Source: JAAZNO01 sp964508025
Lineage (GTDB): Bacteria; Chloroflexota; Anaerolineae; B4-G1; SLSP01
Reading direction: 5' to 3'
Assembly: GCA_964508025.1 (NCBI GenBank)
Contig: CAZDSF010000010.1
Span: 1-64,000 of the forward strand
Length of the DNA stretch: 64,000 nt
Positions 35,404 through 44,629 of the stretch are shown here, piece by piece. The notes below the pieces were generated by a model. It made no database searches, had not been told where the DNA came from, and saw nothing but the letters and a program-made list of their open reading frames with translations. A program made the translations under genes and the position numbers. Positions within the stretch are counted from its first letter, which is position 1. Every line of letters begins with the position of its first letter.

Positions 35404-35973
35404 TCAAGTATTCGTGCTGTGCGGGCGCCAGGCAAACCACCATGTCCAGAACAGAATCGCCATCCCGCCCAGCAGCGCCAGCGGCAAGAGCGCGCTCAAC
35501 AGCGCCGCCGCCAGAAATGAAAACAGCGCCAGCGCCCCCTGCGCCCCCACTTCAATCCCCTGCAACACTTGCCAGAGATTGGGGCCCCCAGCAGGGAGAA
35601 GCCCCGGCAGCCCCAACGCCTCGCCCAGGCCGAGCGTTGCTGCCGCCATCACCCCGCTGCTCACGAGCCACACCGCCTCAATGAAAGCCCATGCGCCCAC
35701 CAGCAACCCCGGCATCGCCCAGCCGCGCTGCCGTTGCGCGGGCGCTTCGCGGGGAGCAAGGCGCAATCGCACCTGCGCTGTGAAGCGCTCCGGCGTCAAT
35801 CGCGACTCCGGGAGCGGTGCGCTGTGCAGCAGCATCCGCAGCTGCTCCAGCTGCGCCAGCGCCGCGCGACACTCCGCGCACATCTCCAGATGCGCCGCCA
35901 CACGCTGACGTTGCGCATCGGTCAATTCCCCATCGGTATACGCATCCAACTGCTCCACGATATGTCCGTTCAT
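35404..35973 (-). CDS. Anti-sigma factor with zf-HC2 domain
   Basis: A 189-residue protein. The N-terminal zinc-binding anti-sigma signature HLEMCAECRAAL (HxxxCxxC) is at about residues 28-39, with the partner His near the start ('HIVEQL'). Two or three C-terminal hydrophobic helices anchor it in the membrane. ATG overlaps the stop of the sigma gene by 4 bases, the usual coupling for an ECF sigma and its antagonist. By family analogy it holds the sigma factor at the membrane until a signal releases it. Confidence 0.87.
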   Translation of the reverse strand: MNGHIVEQLDAYTDGELTDAQRQRVAAHLEMCAECRAALAQLEQLRMLLHSAPLPESRLTPERFTAQVRLRLAPREAPAQRQRGWAMPGLLVGAWAFIEAVWLVSSGVMAAATLGLGEALGLPGLLPAGGPNLWQVLQGIEVGAQGALALFSFLAAALLSALLPLALLGGMAILFWTWWFAWRPHSTNT

Positions 35974-36533
35974 GCGTTTATCTCCATCCAGGGGCCGAGC
36001 GCCTCCCGCAACTTGCCGCGAGCGTAGTTCAACCGCGACATCACCGTGCCCAGCGGAATCTCCAGCGTCTCGGCGATTTCTTTGTACGCTAAACCCTCGT
36101 ATTCGCGCAGAATCAACACGCTACGACTGGCTTCGGGCAGCGCCAGCACCGCTTGCCGCACTTGCGCGTGCAGAGCGTTGCGCTCGGCGGCGGTTTCTGG
36201 CTCCAACTCCGGCGCCGCCAGCGGCAAGCCATCCACATCCTCGGTTTGACGGTCGGCGCGGAGCACATCCGTGGCGCGATTCAGCGCGATGCGATACAGC
36301 CAGCTCTGGAACGGTGCGCGGGGCTGATAACGCGGCAATTGTTGCCATGCCCGCACAAAAGCGTCCTGAGCGGCATCCTCTGCCAGCTGCATATCTCCGC
36401 ACATCCGATACACCACGCCGATCACCCGCTCCCGGTAGCGTTCCACCAACGCGCCAAAGGCCACGCGATCCCCCTGTTGCGCCAGGGTGATGAGATCCAG
36501 GTCGGCGATGGCGACGGTGGACGGCTCGTTCAC
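35970..36533 (-). CDS. ECF-type RNA polymerase sigma factor
   Basis: A 187-residue protein with sigma region 2 ('AEDAAQDAFVRAWQQLPRY', 'FQSWLYRIALNRATDVLR') and region 4 ('LREYEGLAYKEIAETLEIPLG'), and no regions 1 or 3, so it is an ECF sigma. The start is GTG 36533 behind AAGGAGAG. Translationally coupled to the anti-sigma gene. Target promoters cannot be identified from this window. Confidence 0.92.
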   Translation of the reverse strand: MNEPSTVAIADLDLITLAQQGDRVAFGALVERYRERVIGVVYRMCGDMQLAEDAAQDAFVRAWQQLPRYQPRAPFQSWLYRIALNRATDVLRADRQTEDVDGLPLAAPELEPETAAERNALHAQVRQAVLALPEASRSVLILREYEGLAYKEIAETLEIPLGTVMSRLNYARGKLREALGPWMEINA

Positions 36534-36664
36534 AACTCTCTCCTTGCGTTTCTACCTATTCAACGAAACTGAGGGCGGATTTATTCGGACAAGAAATGCA
36601 AAAGACGCAAAGAGGCTTTGGATTTCTCCGCGCTCCTTGCGTCCTCTGCGGTTCGAGAACGGGT

Positions 36665-36745
36665 TACGCATTACGCAGTACGCATTACGCATTACGCAGT
36701 ACGCATTACGCATTACGCAGTACGCATTACGCAGTACGCATTACG
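36665..36745. repeat. TACGCAT/TACGCAG heptamer array
   Basis: Eleven uninterrupted 7-base units alternating TACGCAT and TACGCAG (36665-36741), then TACG. The array ends one base before the stop codon of the glmS-like gene. Confidence 0.92.
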
Positions 36746-36746
36746 T

Positions 36747-38537
36747 TCAATCCACTGTCAACGTCTTGCTCAAATTCCGGGGGAAGTCGGGATCGTAGCC
36801 GCGCGCGACGCCCAGGATGTACGAGAGCAGTTGCAGCGGCAGCGTCGCCAGCAGCGGCGTGAAGAGCGGATCCGCATCCGGCAGGATGATGGTGGTGCGC
36901 GCGTTCGCCTGCAGGCGAGCATCTGCGGGAGCGATGGCGATGGTGTGCCCGCCGCGCACTGCCACCTCGTTGATGCCGCTCACCGCCAATCCCACATCCT
37001 CCGGCCCCGCCGCGAAGATCACGGGATAGCCCTCGTCCACCGCCGAAAGCGGCCCGTGCTTGAACTCCGTCGAGAGCATCCCCTCGCAGTGTGCGTAGGT
37101 CACTTCTTTGAGCTTGAGCGCGCCTTCGAGCGCGATGGGGTAGGTGAGGCCATAGCCCAGGCAGTAGAGATCGTTGCGAGCTGCGAGCAGCGGCTCCAGC
37201 GCGCGCACGGGCGCCTCTACCGCCGCGAGCGTGGCTTCGAGCAGCTCCGGCAGCCGCGCCAGCATCCCCGTATTGTGCCCGCCCATCCGCAGCGCCAGGT
37301 AGAGGAACGCGAGCGCCTGATTCATAAACGTCTTGGTCGCCGGCACGCTGATCTCGTAGCCGCAGGCCAACGGCAGCGTGTGCTCGGTCTCGTTCATCAG
37401 CGTCGAGCCGATGACGTTCACCAGGCTCACCGATCCCATCCCGCGCCGCTGCCCCACGTGGAAGGCGTTGAGCACGTCTTTGGTCTCGCCGCTCTGGCTG
37501 ACAAAAACCCCCACATCCTCCGGGCCAATTGTGGGAGCGTACTGGGGAATGAATTGCGGCGCCAACACGGGAATGGCCGGTCGGCCCGCCAGCCGCGCCA
37601 TGTACACCGCCCCCAACAAACAGGCGTGATAGCTCGTGCCGCAGCCAATGAGATAGAGATTCCGCGCCTGGCGCAGGCGTCCCACGACGGGGGCCACATC
37701 CGCCGAAGCGTCGTACAAATGCAACAGCTCGCGCGCCACGCCGGGCTGCTCGTGAATCTCCTTGAGCATGAAATGCGCATAGCCGCCCTTGGCGACGGCG
37801 TCCATGCTCTCGGTGATGAGCTCCGGCGCGCGCTTGATGGGCTGCCCATCTTCGACGTGATACAGGTCCACGCCTTCGGGCCGCAAAACGACGATTTCGC
37901 CGTCGCGCACGCGCAACACCTGGCGGGTGAGCGCCAGAATCGAGGGCAGATCGGAGGATGCATACGTGGCGCCCTCGCCGATGCCCGCCACCAGCCCGGA
38001 GCCTTTCTTGAAGGCGTAAAGCCGATCCTCACCCACGCGCCCAATGATGAAGGCATAATCGCCCTCCAAATCATGGTAGGCGCGGCGGATGGCTTCCAAC
38101 ATGCCGTAGCCCTGGTTCACATAACGCTCGACGGCGTGGACGCAGCTCTCGCCGTCGTTGGTGGAGCGGACAACCATGCCCTCGGCGGCGAATTGCGCCA
38201 TCAGCTCCACGTTGTTGACGACATTGCCGTTGTGCGCGCCCACCATATCGCCATCGGAATCGAGGTGCGGCTGCGCGTTCACCTGCGACGGCGCGCCGAA
38301 AGTGGCCCAGCGCAGCTGCACAATGCCGCGCTGCCCCATCATCTCGTCGAAGGCGAGGCGTTCAGCGACGGCAGCGACCTTGCCCACGTCCTTCCGCAGA
38401 TCAATGCTGCCATCCGCATGGATGGTGGCGCAACCCACCGAATCGTAGCCCCGGTAGGTAAGGCTATGCGCCGCGCTGACCAAAATTGGGCCTAGCGCTT
38501 GTTCTTTACTCGTGACAATACCAAAAATTCCGCACAT
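36747..38537 (-). CDS. glmS: Glutamine-fructose-6-phosphate aminotransferase (GlmS-like)
   Basis: A 596-residue protein beginning MCGIFGIV, so Cys2 is the glutaminase nucleophile once Met is removed. 'RWATFG' and 'AHNGNVVNN' follow the class II glutaminase pattern. Two SIS domains fill residues 270-580, and the C-terminus 'DFPRNLSKTLTVD' matches the closing GlmS signature. Reaction: fructose-6-P + glutamine to glucosamine-6-P, the first step to UDP-GlcNAc. It is slightly shorter than the common 605-610 residues, and the usual RWATHG reads RWATFG, so a specialised GlmS-like role is possible. Translation starts at ATG 38537 behind AGGAG; no glmS ribozyme is apparent. Confidence 0.88.
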   Translation of the reverse strand: MCGIFGIVTSKEQALGPILVSAAHSLTYRGYDSVGCATIHADGSIDLRKDVGKVAAVAERLAFDEMMGQRGIVQLRWATFGAPSQVNAQPHLDSDGDMVGAHNGNVVNNVELMAQFAAEGMVVRSTNDGESCVHAVERYVNQGYGMLEAIRRAYHDLEGDYAFIIGRVGEDRLYAFKKGSGLVAGIGEGATYASSDLPSILALTRQVLRVRDGEIVVLRPEGVDLYHVEDGQPIKRAPELITESMDAVAKGGYAHFMLKEIHEQPGVARELLHLYDASADVAPVVGRLRQARNLYLIGCGTSYHACLLGAVYMARLAGRPAIPVLAPQFIPQYAPTIGPEDVGVFVSQSGETKDVLNAFHVGQRRGMGSVSLVNVIGSTLMNETEHTLPLACGYEISVPATKTFMNQALAFLYLALRMGGHNTGMLARLPELLEATLAAVEAPVRALEPLLAARNDLYCLGYGLTYPIALEGALKLKEVTYAHCEGMLSTEFKHGPLSAVDEGYPVIFAAGPEDVGLAVSGINEVAVRGGHTIAIAPADARLQANARTTIILPDADPLFTPLLATLPLQLLSYILGVARGYDPDFPRNLSKTLTVD

Positions 38538-38582
38538 AAGCTCCTCGTGAAAGTCAAAAATTATGGGTCAGAAGTAGAGTCA

Positions 38583-38640
38583 AGCGGTGAGCGGTGAGAA
38601 GTGAGCAGTCACCCCATCACCCTATCACCCCCTCATCCTA
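38583..38640. repeat. GGTGAGC/CACCCTAT word-like repeats
   Basis: CGGTGAG, CGGTGAG, AAGTGAG, then CACCCCAT, CACCCTAT, CACCCCCT words at 7-8 base spacing, with partly inverted arms, in the gap between the GlmS-like gene and the S9 peptidase gene. Confidence 0.7.
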
Positions 38641-38650
38641 TCTCCGCTTC

Positions 38651-40588
38651 TCATGCCAGGTTGTCAATATCCACCGGCTCCACCGGCTCTGCCAGCTCAA
38701 AACCGAAGACGCGGCTATAGAAATAGAGCTCGGCATCCAGCGCGCGCTGAATGTTCTCCGCGCGGCGGAAGCCGTGCTGCTCACCCTCGAAGGGGACGTA
38801 GGCCACGGGAATACCCTTCTCCTTGAGCGCGGCGACCATCGCCTCGGCCTGGTTGGGCGGCACGACAGCGTCTTCTAATCCCTGGAAGAAGATCACCGGG
38901 CAGGAAAGCTGCGCGGTGAAGTTGATGGGCGACCGGGCGCGGTAGAGATCAGCGCGTTCGGGATAGGGACCGATGAGCCGGTCGAGATAGCGCGACTCGA
39001 ATTTGTGGGTGTCGCGCGCCAGCGCTTCCACATCACCCACGCCGTAGTGGCTCGCGCCCGCCGCAAAAACCTTGTGGAAGGTGAGCGCGCAGAGCGTCGT
39101 ATAGCCGCCCGCGCTGCCGCCGCGAATGGCAAGCCGCGCGCCATCCACCTCGCCGCGCTCCACCAGATAGCGCGCGCCGTTGACGCAGTCCTCCACATCC
39201 ACAATGCCCCAATTGCCGTTGAGGCGCTCGCGGTAGGCGCGTCCGTAGCCCGTGCTGCCGCCGTAGTTCACATCGAGCACGGCAAATCCCCGGCTGGTCC
39301 AGTATTGGATGCCGAGATTTAGCGCGCCAGAAGTAGCCCCCGTTGGCCCGCCATGGCTGAAGACGAGCAGCGGAGGCCGTTCGCCCTCCGGCGCAGTAAA
39401 GTCGCGGTTCTGCGGGCGGTAGTACAGCGCGTGCGCCGTCAGCCCGTTGGCGGTGGGGAAGGTGAGTGCTTCGGGCGTGGAAAGGTAGCCAGGATCCAGA
39501 TCGAGGCTGCTGGAACGGCGGATCACGGTGATGTCGCCGCTTACAGGATCGAGCAGCATCAGCGCAGCGCTTTCTGTGGGAGAGGCGGCGAGCAGCGCGA
39601 CACCTGCGGTTCCCACCGCAGGTTGCCCCAGATCGCTGAAGGGCAGCGGCAACGTCTCGAAGGTCAACGCGCGCAGATCCAGGCGCCCCAGGCGCTCGGT
39701 CCCCTCCTGGCTGTAGATGCAGAGCAGCGTGTGCGCATCCGTGAAGGCGAACATGGTCTGTCCGAAGACCCATTGCGGCGCGCCGAACTCGGCCTCCATG
39801 GGCAGCAACGCGCGAACCGCGCCTTCTTCCAGCCGGTAGAGGTTCCACCAGCCGGTGCGGTCGGAGACGAAATAGAGCCGCCCATCCGGCCCCCAGGTGG
39901 GTTGGAAGATGGATTCCTCCACACCGCCGGCGACGCGCCGCGCATCACTGAGATCGCCGTTGGGCTGCACATCGGCGAGCCACAGATCGCAGCCATCCCA
40001 GGGCATGTTGGGGTGATTCCAGCACAGCCAGGCGAGCTGGCTGCCATCGGGGCTGAGGCGAGGCGTGGCGTAGAAGTCGTAGCCTGCGGCGATGACAACG
40101 CCGCCCTCAGCATCGCCTGCCAGCTGCAAGCGTGCAAGCGTGTTGATGGCTTCCTGTCCGGCGGCGCGGTGATCCTCGCGCACGCAGAACAGCAGCCCGC
40201 GCGCCATATCCACGACACAATCGGCGTAACGCAGGGGCAGCGCCGGCGTGAGCGCTTCCGGTTCACCGCCGGAAAGCAACCGGTACAGGCGTTGATCGCT
40301 GAAGTTGGAGAAATACATCACGCCCGCGTGGACGGTATACGCACCGCCGCCGTACTCATGGACGCGCGTCCGCGCGTTAAAGGGCGCGGGCAGCACATCC
40401 TGGATCGCGCCATTGGAGGTGCGGCGCACAATCACATTGCGCCCGCCTTCCGTGGCCCGGCCTTCGAGCCAGTAAAGGTCGGCGCCATCAAATATAGGCG
40501 CGCCCAACCGCACCGCGCCGGCCACAATCAGCGCCGACGTGATCGGCGATTTCCATGCGCCGTAAGGCGCCGTGTTTTTAGCTGTCAT
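38651..40588 (-). CDS. S9-family peptidase (prolyl oligopeptidase type)
   Basis: A 645-residue protein. An N-terminal beta-propeller (residues 20-370) precedes an alpha/beta-hydrolase domain. The nucleophile motif GGSAGGY is near residue 490 and the catalytic His is about residue 605 in 'GEQHGFRR'. This is the dipeptidyl-peptidase/acylaminoacyl-peptidase layout, acting on short peptides. No signal peptide, so cytoplasmic. It starts at ATG 40588 behind GGAGGG, 15 bases after the MgtC-like gene, as last gene of a three-gene operon. Confidence 0.9.
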   Translation of the reverse strand: MTAKNTAPYGAWKSPITSALIVAGAVRLGAPIFDGADLYWLEGRATEGGRNVIVRRTSNGAIQDVLPAPFNARTRVHEYGGGAYTVHAGVMYFSNFSDQRLYRLLSGGEPEALTPALPLRYADCVVDMARGLLFCVREDHRAAGQEAINTLARLQLAGDAEGGVVIAAGYDFYATPRLSPDGSQLAWLCWNHPNMPWDGCDLWLADVQPNGDLSDARRVAGGVEESIFQPTWGPDGRLYFVSDRTGWWNLYRLEEGAVRALLPMEAEFGAPQWVFGQTMFAFTDAHTLLCIYSQEGTERLGRLDLRALTFETLPLPFSDLGQPAVGTAGVALLAASPTESAALMLLDPVSGDITVIRRSSSLDLDPGYLSTPEALTFPTANGLTAHALYYRPQNRDFTAPEGERPPLLVFSHGGPTGATSGALNLGIQYWTSRGFAVLDVNYGGSTGYGRAYRERLNGNWGIVDVEDCVNGARYLVERGEVDGARLAIRGGSAGGYTTLCALTFHKVFAAGASHYGVGDVEALARDTHKFESRYLDRLIGPYPERADLYRARSPINFTAQLSCPVIFFQGLEDAVVPPNQAEAMVAALKEKGIPVAYVPFEGEQHGFRRAENIQRALDAELYFYSRVFGFELAEPVEPVDIDNLA

Positions 40589-40603
40589 CTATTCCCTCCT
40601 GAC

Positions 40604-41857
40604 TCATCCCACCAGAAACGCCACCGCCAGCGTCGCTCCGAGCATGGCGACGAAGCCCGGCAGCAACGCTCGCCGCAGTTCCCGCGAACCGCTTGCCAGC
40701 ACAATCCCGCCCTTGACCGCCGTATTCGAGATGCAAGCGAAGACGATGCCGCGCGCCGCCGTGACCAGATCCAGCGCGCTCGCGCCGCCGCTGCTCAGCT
40801 GCGAGAGTGAGAGCGTGATGGCATCCACATCTGTCAATCCGGCGACGATGCTGGATAGATACACGCCGGTATTCCCCAGGTAGAGCTGCGCCGCCTTGGC
40901 AATGAGGAGGATGGCGGCGTAGAGCAGGCCGAATTTCACCGCCGGGCCGAGCTCGAAGGGGTTGGCGAAATCCACGTCGCCGGTTTCGCGGGTGCGGTGC
41001 GCCAGGGCTAGATAGCCGCAATAACCCAGTCCAACAACACCCGCAATAAGCAGGGGCAACCAGAGCACGCCGAACAGGGGCCGGTTCAGCGCGCTGACGA
41101 CAACGAGAATCCGGGCGAACATCACCGTCCAGGCGACCATGATCGCCATAGCGAAGGGCCGGGCGAGCGCCTTCTCCCGCGTGCTCCGCTGGCTGAAGCT
41201 CAACGTGACCGCCGTGCTCGAAACCAGCCCGCCGAGCAAGCCGGTCAGCCCGATGCCCTGGCGTGGCCCGACGATCTTGATGAGCAAATAGCCCAAAAAG
41301 CTGATGCCGGAGATGAAGATGACCATCAGCCAGATTTTATAGGGATTGAGTACATCCAGCGGACCAAAAGTGCGGTTGGGTAGCACCGGCAGCACAATGG
41401 CAGTGATGACGGCGAATTTCAGCGTGGCGTAGATGTCTTCCTGGCTGAGTTTTGCTGCCAGCGCGCGCATCTCCAATTTGAGCGAGAGCAGCACCGTGGT
41501 GACGACTGTGAGCGCAGCAGCAAGGGCAAATTGTTCGGTGTAGCACAACGCGCCGAGCAGATAAGCGACGACAGCGGCAATTTCCGTAGTCATACCAATC
41601 TGCCCCTGCCTGGCGCTGATTGCATACGTCACCGCCACCAAAATCCCGACCATCGCGGTGATGACACCGAAGGGCAGCGGCGAGCCAAGATTCTCGCTGA
41701 GCAAGAGCGTCATACAACCGGCGAGGCTCAACAACGGGAAAGTGCGCACGCCGGCGAAAATCTTCTCCTGCGCACGGGCCGCAGCGTGTTCGCGTTCCAG
41801 CCCGATAAGCAGGCCAATTGCCAGCGCCGCACCGAAACGGTAGAAGAGGGCTTGCAT
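40604..41857 (-). CDS. MgtC/SapB-DUF4010 membrane protein
   Basis: Read from ATG 41857 (417 residues); a longer in-frame start would lie inside the upstream gene. The N-terminal 140 residues are an MgtC/SapB domain with 'GLLIGLEREH' and 'GVRTFPLLSLAGC'. The rest is a DUF4010 bundle, giving about 12 membrane helices in all. MgtC proteins are linked to Mg2+ limitation and ATP-synthase control, but this fused form has no established role. It sits 2 bases after the Eis-like gene. Confidence 0.85.
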   Translation of the reverse strand: MQALFYRFGAALAIGLLIGLEREHAAARAQEKIFAGVRTFPLLSLAGCMTLLLSENLGSPLPFGVITAMVGILVAVTYAISARQGQIGMTTEIAAVVAYLLGALCYTEQFALAAALTVVTTVLLSLKLEMRALAAKLSQEDIYATLKFAVITAIVLPVLPNRTFGPLDVLNPYKIWLMVIFISGISFLGYLLIKIVGPRQGIGLTGLLGGLVSSTAVTLSFSQRSTREKALARPFAMAIMVAWTVMFARILVVVSALNRPLFGVLWLPLLIAGVVGLGYCGYLALAHRTRETGDVDFANPFELGPAVKFGLLYAAILLIAKAAQLYLGNTGVYLSSIVAGLTDVDAITLSLSQLSSGGASALDLVTAARGIVFACISNTAVKGGIVLASGSRELRRALLPGFVAMLGATLAVAFLVG

Positions 41858-41859
41858 GA

Positions 41860-43095
41860 TTAGAAATCCCAATCCATTTCTGGAACGGGCAGGCGCAGCA
41901 CACGATCCAACGCAGCCAGCAGCGACGCCGGCGCGGAAAGCGCATCGCTGAGCGCCAGGCGCGAGGGCTGCCGCACGCCGAGCCATAGCCGCGTAAAGGC
42001 GCCGACCGTCGCCATGAGAGTGGGTAACATTGCATCGTGACCGGGAACGGCAGCGGATTCCGGCCCCAACGTCACGATGTACTCGCCGCTCAAACCGCGC
42101 CAGGGCGCGGCGTCGTCCAGGAAATCGCTAACAGGGTCGGTGAGCGCCAGGTTGAAACGCACCGTTTCTCCTGGCAGGTGCGTCTCCGCCAGACAGCCCT
42201 GAAGATCGCAGAGGCGGTACTGGTGATAAGCGTTGGCAGAGCCGAAGTTTTCAAAGCGGCCTTTGCCGGTGAGCTGGCGAAAGCGGAAGGGTTGCCGGAT
42301 GAAATCCTGAAGCTGCACACCGTAGGGTTCTTTCATCTTGATGAGACGCACCTGATCGCCCAGGTTGTGCAACAGCGCGAGCAACTCGCGCAACTGCGCC
42401 CCATCCTGAAAGGCCATCCACAAGACGGTGTAGGGGCCATTTTCGCCCTCGTTGGACATCCAGAGGTAGTGACTGAGGCTGCCCTCCGGCCCATCCCAGT
42501 AACCCAGACCGAAACCGTTATGAGCACAGATCATCTCCGTGTGGGTCTGTTCAGCGGAAAAGAGCGTGCACGCGCCATGACCGCGCAAGCGGGTGAGCCG
42601 CGCCGCGTGAACCGCAGCCCAGTCATCGGGCGTGATTCGGCGGGGCGGGCGCGCTCGAACTTCGAGGTGCAGCTGCGCTGGATCGAAACCGATCCAGTGG
42701 GCGTAGGGCGCAGCGCCAAAGCCGACCCGATTGTAGAAGCCCTGCTCGAACATACTCAGTCCCATCACCTGGGCGCCGGCGGCTGCCTCTTCGGCGATCA
42801 AGCGCGCGGTGAGGCGGGCGGCAAGGCCCTGTTTGCGCGCCACATAGCCAGTGGCGACCGCAGCAATGCCGGAAAAGCACAGGTCCATTTCCTGATAACG
42901 CATCGTACCGGGCAGGGCGCTCACCTGGCATTCCGCTGTGCCGTTGATTTCGGCGACCAGCGTCCTGCCGCTCGCCACGAAGCGATTGGCGGCTGCATCT
43001 TTCTCCGGGCTGCGGCTGATCCAGCCCACTTCCTGCCAAATGCGCGGAATGGCGTCGGCGTCTGTTGCGGGGTCGTAGGGTCTAATAGTGAACAT
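41860..43095 (-). CDS. Eis-like GNAT acetyltransferase with SCP2-type C-terminus
   Basis: A 411-residue protein built like Eis: an N-terminal GNAT domain ('GYVARKQGLAARLTARLIAEE', acetyl-CoA loop about residues 82-95), a second GNAT-like half, and a C-terminal sterol-carrier-like domain ending in 'PVPEMDWDF'. In Eis the free C-terminal carboxylate acts as the general base; here the C-terminus is Phe, as in Eis. Family members acetylate amines, including aminoglycosides. It starts at ATG 43095 behind GAGGTGA and heads the operon with the MgtC-like and S9 genes. The natural substrate is unknown. Confidence 0.82.
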   Translation of the reverse strand: MFTIRPYDPATDADAIPRIWQEVGWISRSPEKDAAANRFVASGRTLVAEINGTAECQVSALPGTMRYQEMDLCFSGIAAVATGYVARKQGLAARLTARLIAEEAAAGAQVMGLSMFEQGFYNRVGFGAAPYAHWIGFDPAQLHLEVRARPPRRITPDDWAAVHAARLTRLRGHGACTLFSAEQTHTEMICAHNGFGLGYWDGPEGSLSHYLWMSNEGENGPYTVLWMAFQDGAQLRELLALLHNLGDQVRLIKMKEPYGVQLQDFIRQPFRFRQLTGKGRFENFGSANAYHQYRLCDLQGCLAETHLPGETVRFNLALTDPVSDFLDDAAPWRGLSGEYIVTLGPESAAVPGHDAMLPTLMATVGAFTRLWLGVRQPSRLALSDALSAPASLLAALDRVLRLPVPEMDWDF

Positions 43096-43110
43096 GAGTC
43101 ACCTCATCTT

Positions 43111-43348
43111 GTTGCTGGTTGCTAGTTGCTGGTTGCTAGTTGCTGGTTGCTAGTTGCTGGTTGCTNNNNNNNNNNNNNNNNNNNNNNNNNNNNNNNNNNN
43201 NNNNNNNNNNNNNNNNNNNNNNNNNNNNNNNNNNNNNNNNNNNNNNNNNNNNNNNNNNNNNNNNNGTTGCTGGTTGCTAGTTGCTGGTTGCTAGTTGCTG
43301 GTTGCTAGTTGCTGGTTGCTGGTTGCTGGTTGCTGGTTGCTGGTTGCT
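43111..43348. repeat. GTTGCTG/GTTGCTA heptamer array spanning an assembly gap
   Basis: Perfect alternation of GTTGCTG and GTTGCTA at 43111-43165 and again at 43266-43315, then GTTGCTG only to about 43348. The 100-N gap lies inside the array, so its true length is unknown. Confidence 0.93.
43166..43265. other. Scaffold gap (100 N)
   Basis: Exactly 100 N inside the heptamer array; a placeholder length. The repeat very probably broke the assembly here. Confidence 0.98.
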
Positions 43349-43364
43349 TGCTGCTTATGGCTTA

Positions 43365-43769
43365 CTACCCATTCAGCGCTTGCTGGAGATAGGGAATGGC
43401 AAAGCGCAGGAATTCTTCCGCCAGCGCGCTGCAGCCGCCGGTTTCGGGACGCAGTTGACTGCATAAGGTGCTGCCAAAGTGCGCCTCGGCTTCCAGCATG
43501 AAATGTTGGCTGATGGGTTTGAGCTGCGAGCGATGATAGCCGCGTTGCCCGCCCCACACGCCAAGAAACATCAGCGCGCCGGAGAACAGCCCGCAAAGCC
43601 CATCCACACCGCCGGCGCCGGGCATCACGCCCGCCGCCGCAATCACCTCCGGCGTAATAGGGGTCTCCAATACTTCACCCAACACGCGCATAACGGTCAT
43701 AGCGCAATTATTGTCGCCTTCGACAAAGTATTGTCGTACACGCGCTTGAATCACATCATCTATCAGCAT
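43365..43769 (-). CDS. C_GCAxxG_C_C family putative redox protein
   Basis: ATG 43769 is preferred to the in-frame GTG 12 bases upstream, because the GTG overlaps the ribosome site GGAGGGG. The 134-residue product has the family's spaced cysteines: 'NNCAMTVMRVLGE', 'GLCGLFSGALMFLG', 'STLCSQLRPETGGCSALAEEF'. These proteins are thought to be redox-active or metal-binding and often sit near electron-transfer genes; no such partner is adjacent here. Function unproven. Confidence 0.8.
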   Translation of the reverse strand: MLIDDVIQARVRQYFVEGDNNCAMTVMRVLGEVLETPITPEVIAAAGVMPGAGGVDGLCGLFSGALMFLGVWGGQRGYHRSQLKPISQHFMLEAEAHFGSTLCSQLRPETGGCSALAEEFLRFAIPYLQQALNG

Positions 43770-43879
43770 TGGCCCCTCCACGCGGATTACTGGAAGCTGG
43801 TCAGCTCAAACCTGCCAGAGCTATCGCCATAATGGTATAATGCTTTAAGTTTAGCACAATTGCACGAAAGGACATCTCG

Positions 43880-44533
43880 ATGGAAACTGCAACGCGCATT
43901 TTGTTTGTCCGGCACGGATTGGTGTACAACCCCGAAAACATCATCTATGGGCGCTTGCCGGATTTCCGGCTGAGCGTCATCGGCGAGCGTCAGGCCCAAG
44001 CTGCCGGCGTTGCGCTGCGCACAGCGCCACTGGCGGCGATTTTTACCAGCCCTTTGCTACGCGCGCAACAAACCGCCGCACATATCGCAGTGCATCACCC
44101 CCATCTCGCGCCCGTTATTTCACCGTGGCTCAACGAGATTCGCATCCCGTTAGAAGGACGTCCGCTGGCGGAGGCGGCAGCGCGCGGCTGGGATCTCTAT
44201 ACCAACTCACCGCCAGAATACGAACAGCCAGAGGATATTGTGGCGCGGGTGCGCGCCTTTGTGGCAGAGATACGCCGCGATTACAGCGGACAAACCATCG
44301 TCGCTGTGACCCATGGAGATGTAATCGCTTTCGCCGTGCTTTGGGCTGCCGGTCGTCCGGCGACGCCGGCAGGCAAGCGCACGCTGGATACGATCCCCGG
44401 ATTCGATGCCGATTACCCGCACACGGCCTCCATCACCACGCTCACCTTCAACGGGGCGAATACCCATCCCATAGCATTGACCTATCTGCGCCCCTACGGC
44501 GATGACTTGCTGGATGATGGCGCGCCCAAGTGA
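43880..44533 (+). CDS. Histidine phosphatase (phosphoglycerate-mutase-like)
   Basis: A 217-residue protein with the RHG nucleophile motif at residues 11-13 ('FVRHGLVYNPENIIYGRLPD') and a second catalytic His in 'AVTHGDVIAF'. This is the histidine phosphatase branch 1 fold. Substrates in the family range from phosphoglycerate to alpha-ribazole phosphate. The insertion after RHG and the lack of mutase-specific residues point to a phosphatase. Translation starts at ATG 43880 behind AAAGGA. Single gene, with a terminator after it. Confidence 0.85.
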   Translation: METATRILFVRHGLVYNPENIIYGRLPDFRLSVIGERQAQAAGVALRTAPLAAIFTSPLLRAQQTAAHIAVHHPHLAPVISPWLNEIRIPLEGRPLAEAAARGWDLYTNSPPEYEQPEDIVARVRAFVAEIRRDYSGQTIVAVTHGDVIAFAVLWAAGRPATPAGKRTLDTIPGFDADYPHTASITTLTFNGANTHPIALTYLRPYGDDLLDDGAPK

Positions 44534-44559
44534 GGCCCCCGCTAACATGGCAACAAAAT

Positions 44560-44588
44560 ACAGACGCGGGGAATGTCCCCGCGTCTGT
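44560..44588. terminator. Bidirectional hairpin between convergent genes
   Basis: A perfect 13-bp stem, ACAGACGCGGGGA (44560-44572) with TCCCCGCGTCTGT (44576-44588), with a 3-base loop. It is positioned 27-42 bases from both converging stops. Confidence 0.8.
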
Positions 44589-44629
44589 GCGTTAAAGAGT
44601 CGGAAGTGCATCTGGCACTGTATTGAAGT

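Noticed and set aside
36534..36746. glmS ribozyme or other riboswitch near the GlmS-like gene
   Set aside because: The leader is at the other end (38538 onward) and only about 110 bases long, filled with repeats; the ribozyme core was not recognised.
36618..38495. 625-codon open frame on the plus strand opposite the GlmS-like gene
   Set aside because: It is antisense to a strongly supported gene. Its composition is Arg/His/Ala-rich as expected for a shadow frame in GC-rich DNA, and it begins inside the TACGCAT array.
43111..43348. CRISPR array in the regular repeats
   Set aside because: Units are 7 bases, contiguous and without spacers, and no cas genes are present.
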